Shown piece after piece: positions 34,301 through 46,628 of a DNA stretch of 64,000 bases (position 1 is the first letter of the stretch; every line of letters starts with the position of its first letter). This DNA is from Fagopyrum homotropicum (taxonomy: Eukaryota; Streptophyta; Magnoliopsida; Caryophyllales; Polygonaceae), in NCBI GenBank assembly GCA_033239125.1, contig BSWB01000005.1:100997994-101061993 (forward strand), read 5' to 3'. The translations under genes and the position numbers were made by a program. The notes under the pieces were generated by a model that did no database searches, had not been told where the DNA came from, and saw nothing but the letters and a program-made list of their open reading frames with translations.

Positions 34301-36138
34301 TGTTACGCTAAGATCGTGTGATGTGAATCGCAATAAGCTTTAAATTTATACTCGTTATATTTATCCTAACTCCTAGCGAACCCGCAGTGTACGGTACGTT
34401 TGTAGTAGGGATAGTATTCCGAGGTCGAACACAAAGACTAAGGTGAAATCGAGTCAAACAATGGTCATAGATAGTGTGGATCTAATCAAAGAAAAGGTCA
34501 AGGAACAAAGAAATGAAAATCTCGATATTTTTGGTTGGTTTTTGTGGTGATCAAGCAAGGATCACAAATCAAGCAAGACAATAAAACAATCTAACAACTC
34601 AACTAGCAAACAAACAAGTAACTCAAAACTCAAGTATGTGACCAAGAGAGAAAAGTGAATTCTAGAGGTCAAGATTTCCGGTTATGGTATTGGACTCAAG
34701 GTTCTAAGGATTTTAAGGACAAGCTACGGTGTTTGGGAAAAGTGTTTCACTAATGGAAGTAATTACCGGGTAGGTCTCTCACTTCACTAGTCCCGCATCA
34801 AACTCCTATTACCGGGTAGGTCTCAAGGGGTTAAAATAAGGAATTCCACACAAACCGGATACTACTTAAGGGAAACCCTCTCCTTACCGGGTAAGTCTCG
34901 AAATAGGGAAGTCTCAAGCAATAATCCCAGCACACTCGATCCAATAGCGGCTTATGAGGCTCACTACTACCTAGTATCCATCATCTTAGGTATCTAAGGT
35001 CGGAAATCATCGGGTAGATCTCTTCCCTCACTTAGATTTATAGCATTAGGTGACCCTAAGCTAAATTAGGCTTAATAAACACTAGGATTTAAACAACCAA
35101 ACACCCTAACATACAGATTCATCAATTAGAGAGCAACAGGAGAATAAATCGGGCCGTTCTACAGCTAAATCGGCCGATCTATCATGAAGAACAGGGCGAT
35201 TTTTCTGACTGGTTGGGGTTTCGTGCATACAAATCATCCTAAACTAACATATAAGTCCATTCTATCATCACCCTAGCCATAACCATCAATCCATCACTCC
35301 AGAATCACAATAAACTAGCCAATAGTATGCATTTTAAGATCCAAAATCATCATACAAGCATACATGATTCTCATAGATGAATAATGCAAGATAAGCAAGT
35401 AAAATCAATAAATCTCAGCTGAATCTAAGTTGTAGCAAAACTTACAAACTCTTAAATGAAGATCCAAAACGTTTCTAACAATGCTTGCTATAGTTCTTCA
35501 ATCCAAGACTACAAAAATAACTCAAAATCACTCCAAACCTCACTATCACTCTTAGAATGGTGTTCTTCTTCTTCCTTCAATCCTTGAGAGTTTTTTTCTC
35601 CTCCCATTCTTGCTTCCAATGGATCAGCTGTGAATGAGAGAATGTGGGAGAGGAGAGATGCCCAGCAATAGCTTGCACGACCACTTATATTCTCCACCAA
35701 GAGCAAGGCCGGACAAGAGATCGTGGGACACGTGGCTTAAGCTGTCAAAGGCCCAAAAATCGACCCAGTAGGAAAAATCGGCCGATTTTCCTGGGTGTAG
35801 GTCGATTTTCTTCAACAGAAGCATGCTATGATCATCTAGCCATGAGTTGCTCCATTGCTTGCACCAATGGTGGTCTTTGTGTCCTTTGTTGCTCCAATTA
35901 TGCTCCTCCAAAGCTTTGGATGTGTACCACCATGAGGCTTGGCCCTCTAATGTATCGGTTAATGTCTAAAAGACCCCCGAAATACCTACAAAGCAATACA
36001 CAAGTCCGTGTAGACGTCTATCTCGAAAAAATAGGTGAATTGAGTGCAAACGTCGTGAATTAGTGCTAAACCATGCATGAATGAGTGAGAAATCTATCTA
36101 AATGATTACCTAAACCTAAGTCATAAATCGGGTTATCA
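34301..36138 (-). repeat. Ath4 3' LTR (left)
   Basis: 1838 bp. The palindrome AAAATCGGCCGATTTT is at 35774-35789; the leader unit at 35143-35210 centres on AAATCGGCCGATCT. The LTR abuts the reversed polypurine tract at 36139-36153. Confidence 0.92.
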
Positions 36139-37961
36139 AAAATACCCCATACTTAAGGTTTGCTCGTCCTCGAGCAAATTCCCAACTATAGACTAAGAGA
36201 TTACATAATTTATGTATGCAGAAAAATGGCAAAATCTTTTTGGAGTTGTGCTTCTAATATTGGATCACCTTCATAGTCATGTTTCATGGCAATGGATAAG
36301 CAATTATGCATCAAATAAATGAAAGCATGGAAAGACAATTACACTTAACTTGATAGCATGCAATGAAATGTAAAGATGAAGAAGTCAAGATGATCATGAG
36401 TATATCCAATCTAAATCACTTAGCCTCACACACATGCAAGTAGGTCAAAAGGACTTGTAAAATAGAAGGCCAAGAAACGTTGTGATTAGGTGGGAATTTT
36501 CTAGGCTATGTGATGCTAATCCGGGAAAGGAACTAAATAACCACAACTTCACATTTCTTATCAACTTCCCTCAAGTGTATATTTTTCATTTTCTTTTCTT
36601 TCTTTTCTTTTATTTTTGAGACAATGGCATTGGTGTACAAAAGCCGAAACCTTGGTGATTAGCCACCCTCGGGCTTTTTCTATTTTTCGAGGTGCATCCA
36701 CACCGGGCACACATACCAAAGCTCGTTAGGACTATTGGTTTATTTAACTTTGGCAAGGCACCAACACCCGATTATGTGAAGTGTACCGAGTTACTTGTCA
36801 TTTAAGCCAACGTCCCCAAACCTATATTTTTGGCTACACTTTCGCAACAATTTCAGCACTTTATTCATGACATTCCTTTCATCAACAACTTCACCTTACA
36901 TTTGCTTTTCACACACATCAAAACACTAACATGCTTCTATTCCCGGATGGGTCAAAAGAGGTCAAATTTATCTCAATTGAGGTGCTCAAGCAACATGGTC
37001 AAGATGAGAAGTAGAAGAAAATGAATTGCCTTAATCACTCCTAATTGATGTGCAAGAACTAGCATGCAATTTCGACCTTCAATCCTCAATTAAAATCAAG
37101 GCAAGCATCATAATCACAAGTCATTCATGGAATTCAAGATAAGTATTTCAAGTCCACATATGCATTCATTAATTTAACACATAAGGCCATCCATAGCCAA
37201 TCCACAAGACAAGATTCATCATTAGGGTCATATCCAAGCCTTCGAAGCACTAAAAATTTTTAAAATTTTCTGAATTTGTTTTGGATTTTTCGAAATATGT
37301 ATGTACAATGCAAGACATAATGAAACATGTGACAAAATTAAACTATCCTAGATGCTAATCATGCAAGTGATCATGAAAACCCCACCCCATACTTAGAAAC
37401 ACATTGTCCCTAATGTGTAAACTAAATAAAGAAGTGAAAGAGAGTCCTCACAATGTAAAATTGGTGATGCTTTGGTATTTCGGTTCACATTGGATGATGA
37501 TGGTGGATGATTGATCAAGGATGGTAGAGAGCTCTTGATGTTCATTATGGCGTCGGAACCCGCGCTTGGCACCGCAAGCCGTCCAAGTTCCACGTCCGCT
37601 CCACCCATGCTTGATTGGAGATCATCACTTTCCTTTACAGAGGAAAAATCGCCCCAACTGCCCAGGAAAATCGGCCGATCTGCCGAAGAACAGGCCGATT
37701 TTTCTGGGTGATTTCCCCCTCGTCCATGTGCTTGGATCTTGTACCTTCAACAGTTTCATGAGGCCTTCACATGACCTCCGACATCTCGTCACACACGACA
37801 ATCAACAAGATCTAGCACCCAAAAACTCAAAAGAAAAACAAAGCACACCAAGAGTGAGATCAAACAAAAGCAAGAAAAAGAAAAGAAAAACATCTACCAA
37901 TGGGTTGCCTCCCATTAAGCGCTTCTTTAAGGTCATTAGCTTGACCAAAAACTGGAGCGTT
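36139..37961 (-). other. Ath4 3' non-coding region
   Basis: There is no credible gene. On the minus strand it holds a motif unit (37640-37705, AAAATCGGCCGATC at 37667-37680), an internal PPT-like AAGTATGGGGTGGGG near 37382-37396, the conserved block (about 36622-36826) and the terminal polypurine tract AAGTATGGGGTATTT next to the LTR. Confidence 0.75.
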
Positions 37962-40900
37962 TCAATCAAGGTGAAGTGGGGCAATCACTTCCACCGGGGC
38001 TTCCGGGATGTACTTCTTCAAACGGTGCCCATTCACCTTGAAGTTTCCACAATGATCTCCTCCTATTTCCACCGCACCATGAGGAAAGACCTTCTTCACA
38101 ACATAAGGACCCGTCCATCTTGATTTGAGCTTTCCGGGGAAGAGCCGCAGCCTCGAGTTGAAGAGAAGGACAAGGTCGCCTTCACTCAACTCCTTTGGGA
38201 TGAGGCGCTTGTCATGCCAACGCTTGGTCCTCTCCTTGTAAATCTGGGCATTCTCATAAGCATCCAACCGGATCTCCTCAAGGGCGTTCATGTCTAGCAA
38301 CCGCTTCTCACCGGCCTCCTTGAGGTCAAAATTTAGCCACTTAATGGCCCAATAAGCTCTATGCTTCATCTCTACCGGAAGGCGGCAAGACTTGCCATAG
38401 ACTAACTTGTAAGAAGTGGTGCCAATTGGTGTTTTGAAGGCGGTTCTATATGCCCATAAGGCATCATCGAGCTTCATAGCCCAATCTTTTCTCGTTCTTG
38501 AGACCGTCTTCTCGAGAATTCCCTTTATCTCCCGGTTGGAGATCTCCACTTGGCCACTAGTTTGGGGATGGTAAGGTGTTGCCACCTTATGGGTTACCCC
38601 ATACTTAGCCAAAAGTGCCCCAAAATTCCTATTGGTGAAATGCTTCCCTCCATCACTTATGATCACCCTTGGTGTTCCAAACCTAGGGAAGATCACTCGG
38701 TTGAAGAACCGCACAACAACCTTGGCGTCATTTGTAGGAGAGGCGATTGCCTCCACCCATCTTGAAACATAGTCAACCGCCAATAGGATGTAGAGGTTGC
38801 CACATGAAGAAGGGAATGGTCCCATGAAGTCTACACCCCACACATCAAATATTTCCACTTCTTGTATGTTGTTCAAGGGCATCTCGTTCCTCCTTGAGAT
38901 GTTGCCCGTCCTTTGGCAAGCATCACAAGCTACTACAAAGCCTTGCACATCCTTGAACAAACTTGGCCAAAAGAAGCCCGATTGTAACACTTTAGCACAT
39001 GTCTTGTGTGCGTTAGCATGCCCTCCACATGGCAAGGAATGACAATGGCGGATCACACTCTCCACCTCATCCTCCGGTATGCATCTTCTAAACATTCCAT
39101 CCGGCCCTCTCTTGAACAAAAGTGGCTCACTCCAATAGTAGTGCCTCACATCTTTGAAGAACTTCTTTCTTTGGGCATATGTCAATCCGGGAGGAACTTC
39201 CTCACACACAAGATAGTTCATAATGTCGGCATACCATGGCTCACTTCCTCTAGACACTTGGAACAAGAACTCCTCCACCATTTGCAATTGCTCATCCCAG
39301 AACGAATCATCAATCGGGATGTCATCTCTTTCAAGCTCCAATGGTGGGAGTCTACTAAGGTGATCCGCCACGGAGTTCTCGGATCCCTTCTTGTCCCGGA
39401 TTTCCAAATCAAACTCTTGAATAAGAAGGATCCACCGAATCAACCTAGGCTTTGCATCCTTCTTGGTAAGGAGGTAACGAATCGCAGCATGATCCGTATA
39501 AACTATGACCTTCCCTCCAACAAGATATGAGCGGAACTTCTCAAAAGCATACACCACCGCTAGCAACTCTTTCTCGGTGGTAGCATAATTGAGTTGGGCA
39601 TCATCTAGCGTCTTGCTAGCATAATAAATGGCATGAGTTCGCCCATCTTTCCTTTGCCCCAAAACAGCCCCAACGGCTATATCGCTTGCATCACACATGA
39701 TCTCAAACGGTAAACTCCAATCCGGAGGTTGCATTATAGGTGCGGAGATCAAGGCGTTCTTCAACCTACAAAAAGCCTCAAGGCAATCTGTGGAGAAAAC
39801 AAATTCAACATCCTTCATTAGTAGGTTAGTAAGGGGCTTAGAAATTTTAGAGAAGTCTTGAATAAACCTCCGGTAAAAACCGGCATGCCCTAAGAAACTC
39901 CTTACCCCTTTCACCGAGGTAGGTGGTGGCAACTTCTCTATCGTCTCAATCTTAGCCCTATCAACCTCAATGCCACGGTTAGACACCAAGTGTCCTAACA
40001 CAATACCTTCACTTACCATGAAGTGGCATTTTTCCCAATTCAAGACAAGATTTGTCTCCTCACATCTTTACAATACTAACGACAAGTTAGCCAAGCAATT
40101 ATCAAAGGAAGAACTATAAACAGAGAAATCATCCATGAACACTTCCATGATATTTTCAATGTATTCCGAAAAGATAGCCATCATACACCTTTTAAAGGTG
40201 GCGGGTGCATTACACAACCCAAATGGCATTCTCCTATATGCAAAAGTACCCCATGGACATGTAAAGGTGGTTTTCTCTTGGTCATCGGGGTGGATAGGGA
40301 TTTGGAAGAATCCACTATAGCCATCTAAGTAACAAAAATGGGAGTGTTGAGCTAACCTCTCTAGCATTTGGTCAATGAAGGGGAGAGGGAAGTGATCTTT
40401 CCTAGAGGCCATGTTAAGCTTTCTATAGTCAATACACATCCTCCACCCCGTAACCGTCCTAGTCGGGATTAGTTCATTGTTCTCATTGGTCACTACGGTC
40501 ATTCCACCCTTCTTAGGAACTACATGAACGGGACTAACCCACTTACTATCCGAGATAGGGTAGATAATTCACGCGTCTAGCAACTTAATGATCTCCTTTT
40601 TGACTACCTCTTTCATTATAGGATTTAGTCTTCTTTGATGTTCAATAGAGGGTTTATGGATATCTTCCATCATTATCTTATGCATGCACAAAGAGGGCTT
40701 AATGCCAACAAGGTCATCAATGGTGTATCCTATTGCCTTTCTATGCAGTTTCAATTCATTCAACAATTTATCAAGTTCATCATCATTCAAAGATGCATTC
40801 ACAATCACCGAATAAGTAGAATTTGAACCAAGGAAAGCATACTTTAAATGAGAAAGAAGAGGTTTAAGATCAAGTTGAGGAGGACCTTTTTCGGTTGGAG

Positions 40901-43729
40901 ACGATCCATACAATATAGGTTAAGATGATTGCAATGCCATGGAAGCCTCCTTGAAGTCCCTTGATGATTGCTCACATTCAAGTGGTTGGTGCTGAAAAGA
41001 CTCAGGAAAATCGACCCAGGAGGAAAAATCGGCCGATCTTCCTGAGGGTGGGTCAATCTGAGTTTCTGTTTTTGCTGAATTGGATGGAATTTCAGCACAA
41101 GGCCAAAAATCGGCCGATTTTGCCCAGTCAGGCCGATTTTTCTGCCCGTTTCCCTCTTCTTCTAGCACTTCAAATCCAACACTTGGTAGCTCGTCCAATG
41201 CATTCAAGGCCTTGATTACTTCATTGCTACTCTCCTCAACTCCTTCCTCCATCAAGCTTGAGCTAAGAACCCTCTCAAGTGGATCCTTGAGCAAGATTGA
41301 GCTCACAACCTCTCTAGACTCTTCCTCTTCAACTATGTTGAATACATCTTCATCAAGGGTTGGCCCTTTCATCATTATGGATAGCTTGAACTTGATGTTC
41401 TCTTCTCCAATATTGAAGGAGAGGGTCCCATTCTTGCAATCTACTAGACATCCGGAAGTAGCTAGGAAAGGTCTCCCCAAGATGATAGGAACCGGATAGT
41501 CCACCGGGATGTCCAAAACAACAAAGTCTATGGGCACATAGAACTTCCCTAGTTGCACCGGAATGTCTTCCAAGATTCCAACCGGATGAGTGATTGAGCG
41601 GTCCGCCATGTAAAGGGTCATCTTGACCGGCTTTGGCTCTCCTAGCCCAACCTTGTTGCAAAGTGCAAGCGGGATGATGCTTACACTTGCCCCAAGATCG
41701 CATAGGGCGTCATACTTCACTTCTCCTACTCCGATTGGCACACAAAAGGATCCCGGATACCTTAGCTTAGGAGGCATCTCCTCCTTCATCGTTTGAATCA
41801 ACTCCGAGGACCTCTTTGTCATTCTTATCTCCCCATACTCCTCCAACTTCCTTTTGTTGGAGAGTATTTCCTTCAAGAATTTGCCATATGCCGGCATACC
41901 TAAGATAGCATCCATGAACAGAATGTTAATATGCAATTTAGACATAAGTTCAAGGAATTTACAAAAGTGATTGTCCAAGCGAGCTCTTGCTCGTGATTTT
42001 GGGAACGGTAGTGGTGGCTTGTATGGAGGCGGTGCCACATATGTCGGCTCAACATCTTTGCTCTTGTCTCCATCTTCTTGCAATGGCTCTCCTTCATTCA
42101 CCACTTGCTTCCCTTTAGCATTCTCCTTGGGCAAAGGATCCTTCATGCTCAACCCACTCCTCATTGTAATGGCCAACACTTGGCCTCTTGGGTTGTCTTC
42201 GGTTCTTCCGGGAAGCTTTCCCGGATCTCTATGGGCTTCACCCACCTTTTGGAACACTTGTGCTTCCAACACTTTTTGAGCCTTGGAAATAGAAGTCACG
42301 GTGCTCTCAAGACCACTCAACCTTCCAAGCAATTGCTCAAACATCATTTCGGTTCTATCCTTTGGAGGTTGAGTAAATCCGGGTGGAGGCTCTTGTGAAG
42401 CTCTTGGTGGTGGAGTTGTGCTTGTGGAAGCGGGAGGGTTCAAGGCTCCATCCGGGTTAGAGTAGGAAAACCCGGGATGGTTGTGGTTGGGCCAGTAATT
42501 GTTGAATTGCCGGTTGTTGTTGAAGTTCCTTGGGCTTGATAGTTGTTGTAATTTCCCCTTCCCATGAAATTCACATCCTCCTCCTTGGAAGATAAGTTAG
42601 CTTGTGGAATCACTTGAGGAGTTGCTTGGTTCTTCAAAGTTGTAGCACACAACTCCCTCAAGGACTTTAGCTCGTTGTTGATGGCGTCAAGCTTGAAATT
42701 GCTCATGGTGACCTCACTCACCTCATATGCTCCCGCCTTTCTCCCTTCACTCTTCTTATGGGAGTATTTCTCAATCACTAGAGCTTGTTTCTCTACAAAC
42801 TCCCAAGCACCATCCACATGCTTCTCCATGAAAGTCCCACCGGAAAGAGATTGAAGCTTGAATTGGCTATCCTCATCAAGTCCCTTGAAGTAGATCTCCA
42901 GTAGCTCAATTTTCGGTATGCCATGGTGTGGACAATCTAGGAGAAGGTCTTTGAATCTCTCCCAAGACTTGAACAAACTCTCTCTATCCTTCATCACGAA
43001 GGCATTGATCTTCCCTCTTAATTCGGTAGTCTTGGAAGGTGGGATGAACTTAGTCAAAAACTCGGTTGTCATCTCCTCCCAAGTACCAACTCGCCCTTGT
43101 GGAATAGATTGATATTAAGCTAAGGCTTTGTCCTTAAGAGAGAAGGAGAAAGCCCTAAGCTTATGGTTGTTGCTCTCTAATCTTGGCGGTCTAAGAGTCT
43201 CCATCAAGATCTCATAATTCATCAAGTGTTGATGAGGAGACTCTCCTTCCATCCCTCCAAATTGATTATGCCGGATCATTTGTAGAACTTGAGGGCGGAG
43301 CTCGTAGTTGTGGGCTGCGGGATCTCCTAAGTTCACACCCGGACGGTGTACTCTTTGTGCCGGATCCATACGTCTCCCCAAAGTTTGTGGCTCTTCAATA
43401 GCAATGGGTACAACCCTAACATTTGCCGCCGGCTACGGTTGTGGTGGAGGAGGTGGAGGTTGTTGTCGATTAAGCTCTCCTTGTACAAGGGCTTGCCTAA
43501 TCTCATCAATCTCCCTCCTAGTTGCTTCTTGCCTCTCATTGGCAAGTCTCCTTTCTTCCTCCAAGAGCTCATCTCTTAGCCTTATTTGCTCTATGGCTTC
43601 ATCCAATTCAGCTTGGAGATCTCTTCCGGCCATCTCTTTTCCATTTTTAATGCTCTTGGATCTAGATCTAAGGGTTTTCTCCGGTTCGGGATCGAATAGA
43701 GCTAAATCCTTGCCACGAGATCTTCGCAT
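37962..43729 (-). pseudogene. Ath4 gag-pol polyprotein, several stops and one frameshift
   Basis: Start ATG at 43729 (MRRSRGKDL...). Gag coiled-coil and core are followed by protease, motif linker (about 40990-41150), RT (FMDD near 40126-40137), RNase H, integrase HHCC and DDE core, ending at 37962. It is interrupted by in-frame stops at about 43433-43435, 43115-43117, 40920-40922, 40569-40571 and 40068-40070. A one-base loss near 42530 shifts the Gag tail frame, so a stop appears at 42440. The stretch 40043-37962 (end of RT palm, RNase H, integrase) is open for 693 codons. The body is most similar to Ath2, and it lies on the opposite strand in the same Gyp5 LTR. Confidence 0.9.
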
Positions 43730-43845
43730 ACACATAAAGAGTAAGAGATGTCCTGAAAAGCAAAGACACAAACCAAAAAGAGATCAAAACCAACAAGAAA
43801 GATCTACACTATAAACAATCACAAAATGACTCAATCTAGACCTAG

Positions 43846-43863
43846 TCCCCGGCAACGGCGCCA
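43846..43863 (-). other. Ath4 primer binding site, tRNA-Asp type
   Basis: On the minus strand TGGCGCCGTTGCCGGGGA, six bases inside the right LTR, is an exact 18-base complement to the 3' end of plant tRNA-Asp. Confidence 0.92.
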
Positions 43864-43869
43864 AAAACT

Positions 43870-45707
43870 TGTTACGCTAAGATCGTGTGATGTGAATCGC
43901 AATAAGCTTTAAATTTATACTCGTTATATTTATCCTAACTCCTAGCGAACCCACAGTGTACGGGACATTTGTAGTAGGGATAGTATTCCGAGGTCGAACA
44001 CAAAGACTAAGGTGAAATCGAGTCAAACAATGGTCATAGATAGTGTGAATCTAATCAAAGAAAAGGTCAAGGAACAAAGAAATGAAAATCTCGATATTTT
44101 TGGTTGGTTTTTGTGGTGATCAAGCAAGGATCACAAATCAAGCAAGACAATAAAACAATCTAACAACTCAACTAGCAAACAAACAAGTAACTCAAAACTC
44201 AAGTATGTGATCAAGAGAGAAAAGTGGATTCTAGAGGTCAAGATTTCCGGTTATGGCATTGGACTCAAGGTTCTAAGGATTTTAAGGACAAGCTACGGTG
44301 TTTGGGAAAAGTGTTTCACTAATGGAAGTAATTACCGGGTAGGTCTCTCACTTCACTAGTCCCGCATCAAACTCCTATTACCGGGTAGGTCTCAAGGGGT
44401 TAAAATAAGGAATTCCACACAAACCGGATACTACTTAAGGGAAACCCTCTCCTTACCAGGTAAGTCTCGGAATAGGGAAGTCTCAAGCAATAATCCCAGC
44501 ACACTCGATCCAATAGCGGCTTATGAGGCTCACTACTACCTAGTATCCATCATCTTAGGTATCTAAGGTCGGAAATCATCGGGTAGATCTCTTCCCTCAC
44601 TTAGATTTATAGCATTAGGTGACCCTAAGCTAAATTAGGCTTAATAAACACTAGGATTTAAACAACCAAACACCCTAACATACAGATTCATCAATTAGAG
44701 AGCAACAGGAGAATAAATTGGGCTGTTCTACAACTAAATCGGCCGATTTATCATGAAGAACAGGGCGATTTTTCTGACTGGTTGGGGTTTCGTGCATACA
44801 AATCATCCTAAACTAACATATAAGTCTATTCTATCATCAACCTAGCCATAACCATCAATCCATCACTCCAAAATCACAATAAACTAGCCAATAGTATGCA
44901 TTTTAAGATCCAAAATCATCATACAAGCATACATGGTTCTCATAGATGAATAATGCAAGATAAGCAAGTAAAATCAATAAATCTCAGCTGAATCTAAGTT
45001 GTAGCAAAACTTACAAACTCTTAAATGAAGATCCAAAACGTTTCTAACAATCCTTGCTATAGTTCTTCAATCCAAGACTACAAAAATAACTCAAAATCAC
45101 TCCAAACCTCACTATCACTCTTAGAATGGTGTTCTTCTTCTTCCTTCAATCCTTGAGAGTTTTCTTCTCCTCCCAATCTTGCCTCCAATGGATCAGCTGT
45201 GAATGAGAGAATGTGGGAGAGGAGAGATGCCCAGCAACAGCTTGCAGGACCACTTATATTCTCCACCAAGAGCAAGGCCGGACAAGAGATCGTGGGACAC
45301 GTGGCTTAAGCTGTCAAAGGCCCAAAAATCGACCCAGTAGGAAAAATCGGCCGATTTTCCTGGGTGTAGGTCGATTTTCTTCAACAGAAGCATGCTATGA
45401 TCGTCTAGCCATGAGTTGCTCCATTGCTTGCACCAATGGTGGTCTTTGTGTCCTTTGTTGCTCCAATTATGCTCCTCCAAAGCTTTGGATGTGTACCACC
45501 ATGAGGCTTGGCCCTCTAATGTATCGTTTAATGTCTAAAAGACCCCCGAAATACCTACAAAGCAATACACAAGTCCGTGTAGACGTTTATCTCGACAAAA
45601 TACGTGAATTGAGTGCAAACGTCGTGAATTAGTGCTAAACCATGCATGAATGAGTGAGAAATCTATCTAAATGATTACCTAAACCTAAGTCATAAATCGT
45701 GTTATCA
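43870..45707 (-). repeat. Ath4 5' LTR (right)
   Basis: 1838 bp. On the minus strand: AAAATCGGCCGATTTT (45343-45358) with outer arms, then a weak AATATAAG box (45253-45260), then the leader unit (44714-44780) centred on TAAATCGGCCGATTTA (44735-44750). Four copies of the TACCCGGT-type repeat lie at about 44330-44590. Confidence 0.92.
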
Positions 45708-45712
45708 GCCTA

Positions 45713-46479
45713 AAAGCAACAGACACCTGCAGAACCAAGGGAAACACCAAGCTGATGTAGGTGGGCACAAGGGTGACTCACTGGTGGCGCAGGGGCGGTG
45801 CACTGGCCGGCGCAAGGGCGGCTGGTGTGCAGAAGACACCACTTCAACTCCTTCTTCACTTCTACCTTCGATTCTCTACTCTTCTTCACTCCAACTTCAC
45901 TCCAACAACAACATACATGTATGACATACATATATATACATCAACATAAGCCAAATCATGGCTGAACATGATCCAATCCTAAGGAAAGCTAAACTAAGCT
46001 AAGGAAAGATAGGAAAGATGAAGAAAAGAAGAAAGGAAGAGGAGAAGCCATAAAAGCTTACCAACAAGCTCTCCAGGAGATCAACACAGCACCAACAACA
46101 CCCTCAAGTTGGCTTCATAAGGCACAACATCATCATCAACATCAAGGCCAAGCCAAACTAGGCAAGATCTCTCACAAAAACTCAAACCAAGATCAACCAA
46201 GGTGATCCAAGAGAGGAGAAGAGAAGAAAGTGTGCGTAAGGAGAGAGAGAGAGATCTGAGAATGTAAACCCTCATCAAAGGTAAGGGAAGAAGATATGTA
46301 TAAGTGAAAAGGGTAAAACAGGAGTCAAAGAGGTCAAAGAACGCGGCTGCAGCACACAGAGCCGCGTAGAGGCGGACTAGGCTAGGCGCAGGGGCGCCCC
46401 CTGGGTCACGCAGGGTGGCTCAGGCATAAACCTGGCCCCTCTGCTCCCTCTCTCAACACTCAACAACTAGGCTCTTACA
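45713..46479 (-). repeat. Gyp5 left LTR, final segment
   Basis: 767 bp completing the left LTR and ending CTCTTACA at 46479. It is colinear with about 60017-60817. It holds GC-rich repeats of the type GGCGCAGGGGCGG (45775-45825 and 46345-46425). A TATA-like stretch on the minus strand (ACTTATACATATC, about 46290-46305) has its counterpart at 60608-60622 in the right LTR. Confidence 0.88.
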
Positions 46480-46495
46480 TCTCACCCCCCTAAAA
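46480..46495 (-). other. Gyp5 polypurine tract
   Basis: On the minus strand TTTTAGGGGGGTGAGA directly precedes the 3' LTR start (TGTAAGAGCC), the standard plus-strand primer position. Confidence 0.8.
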
Positions 46496-46623
46496 TCAAG
46501 TTTCGTCCCGAAACTTGCAAGATCCCAAAGCCTCTCGGACCCACAAGCCGAGGTATAACTCAGACTCTCTATCGGAGGCATCACATCTCCGCTCAGAAGG
46601 TCATAACCTATAACAGATCTATA
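46496..46623 (-). other. Gyp5 3' non-coding region, left of Cop6
   Basis: A short non-coding part of Gyp5 with imperfect repeats of the type GGAGGCATCACATCTCC...CATAACC. It continues at 54095 after Cop6. Confidence 0.7.
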
Positions 46624-46628
46624 ACCAT

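Larger units (their letters stand above)
34301..45707 (-). mobile_element. Ath4: Athila-like Ty3/gypsy element, minus strand, no third ORF
   Basis: Two 1838-bp LTRs (34301-36138 and 43870-45707) are flanked by GCCTA at 34296-34300 and 45708-45712. The primer site lies beside the right LTR and the polypurine tract beside the left LTR, fixing the minus orientation. LTR differences number about 30 by hand (about 1.6%). Gag-pol is colinear with Ath2 and highly similar, but the palindromic motif family is different. No Athila third ORF is present. Confidence 0.93.

Noticed and set aside
35509..36063. ORFs of 65-139 codons repeated at 45078-45632
   Set aside because: They lie wholly inside the two Ath4 LTRs, which explains the repeat; no coding signature.
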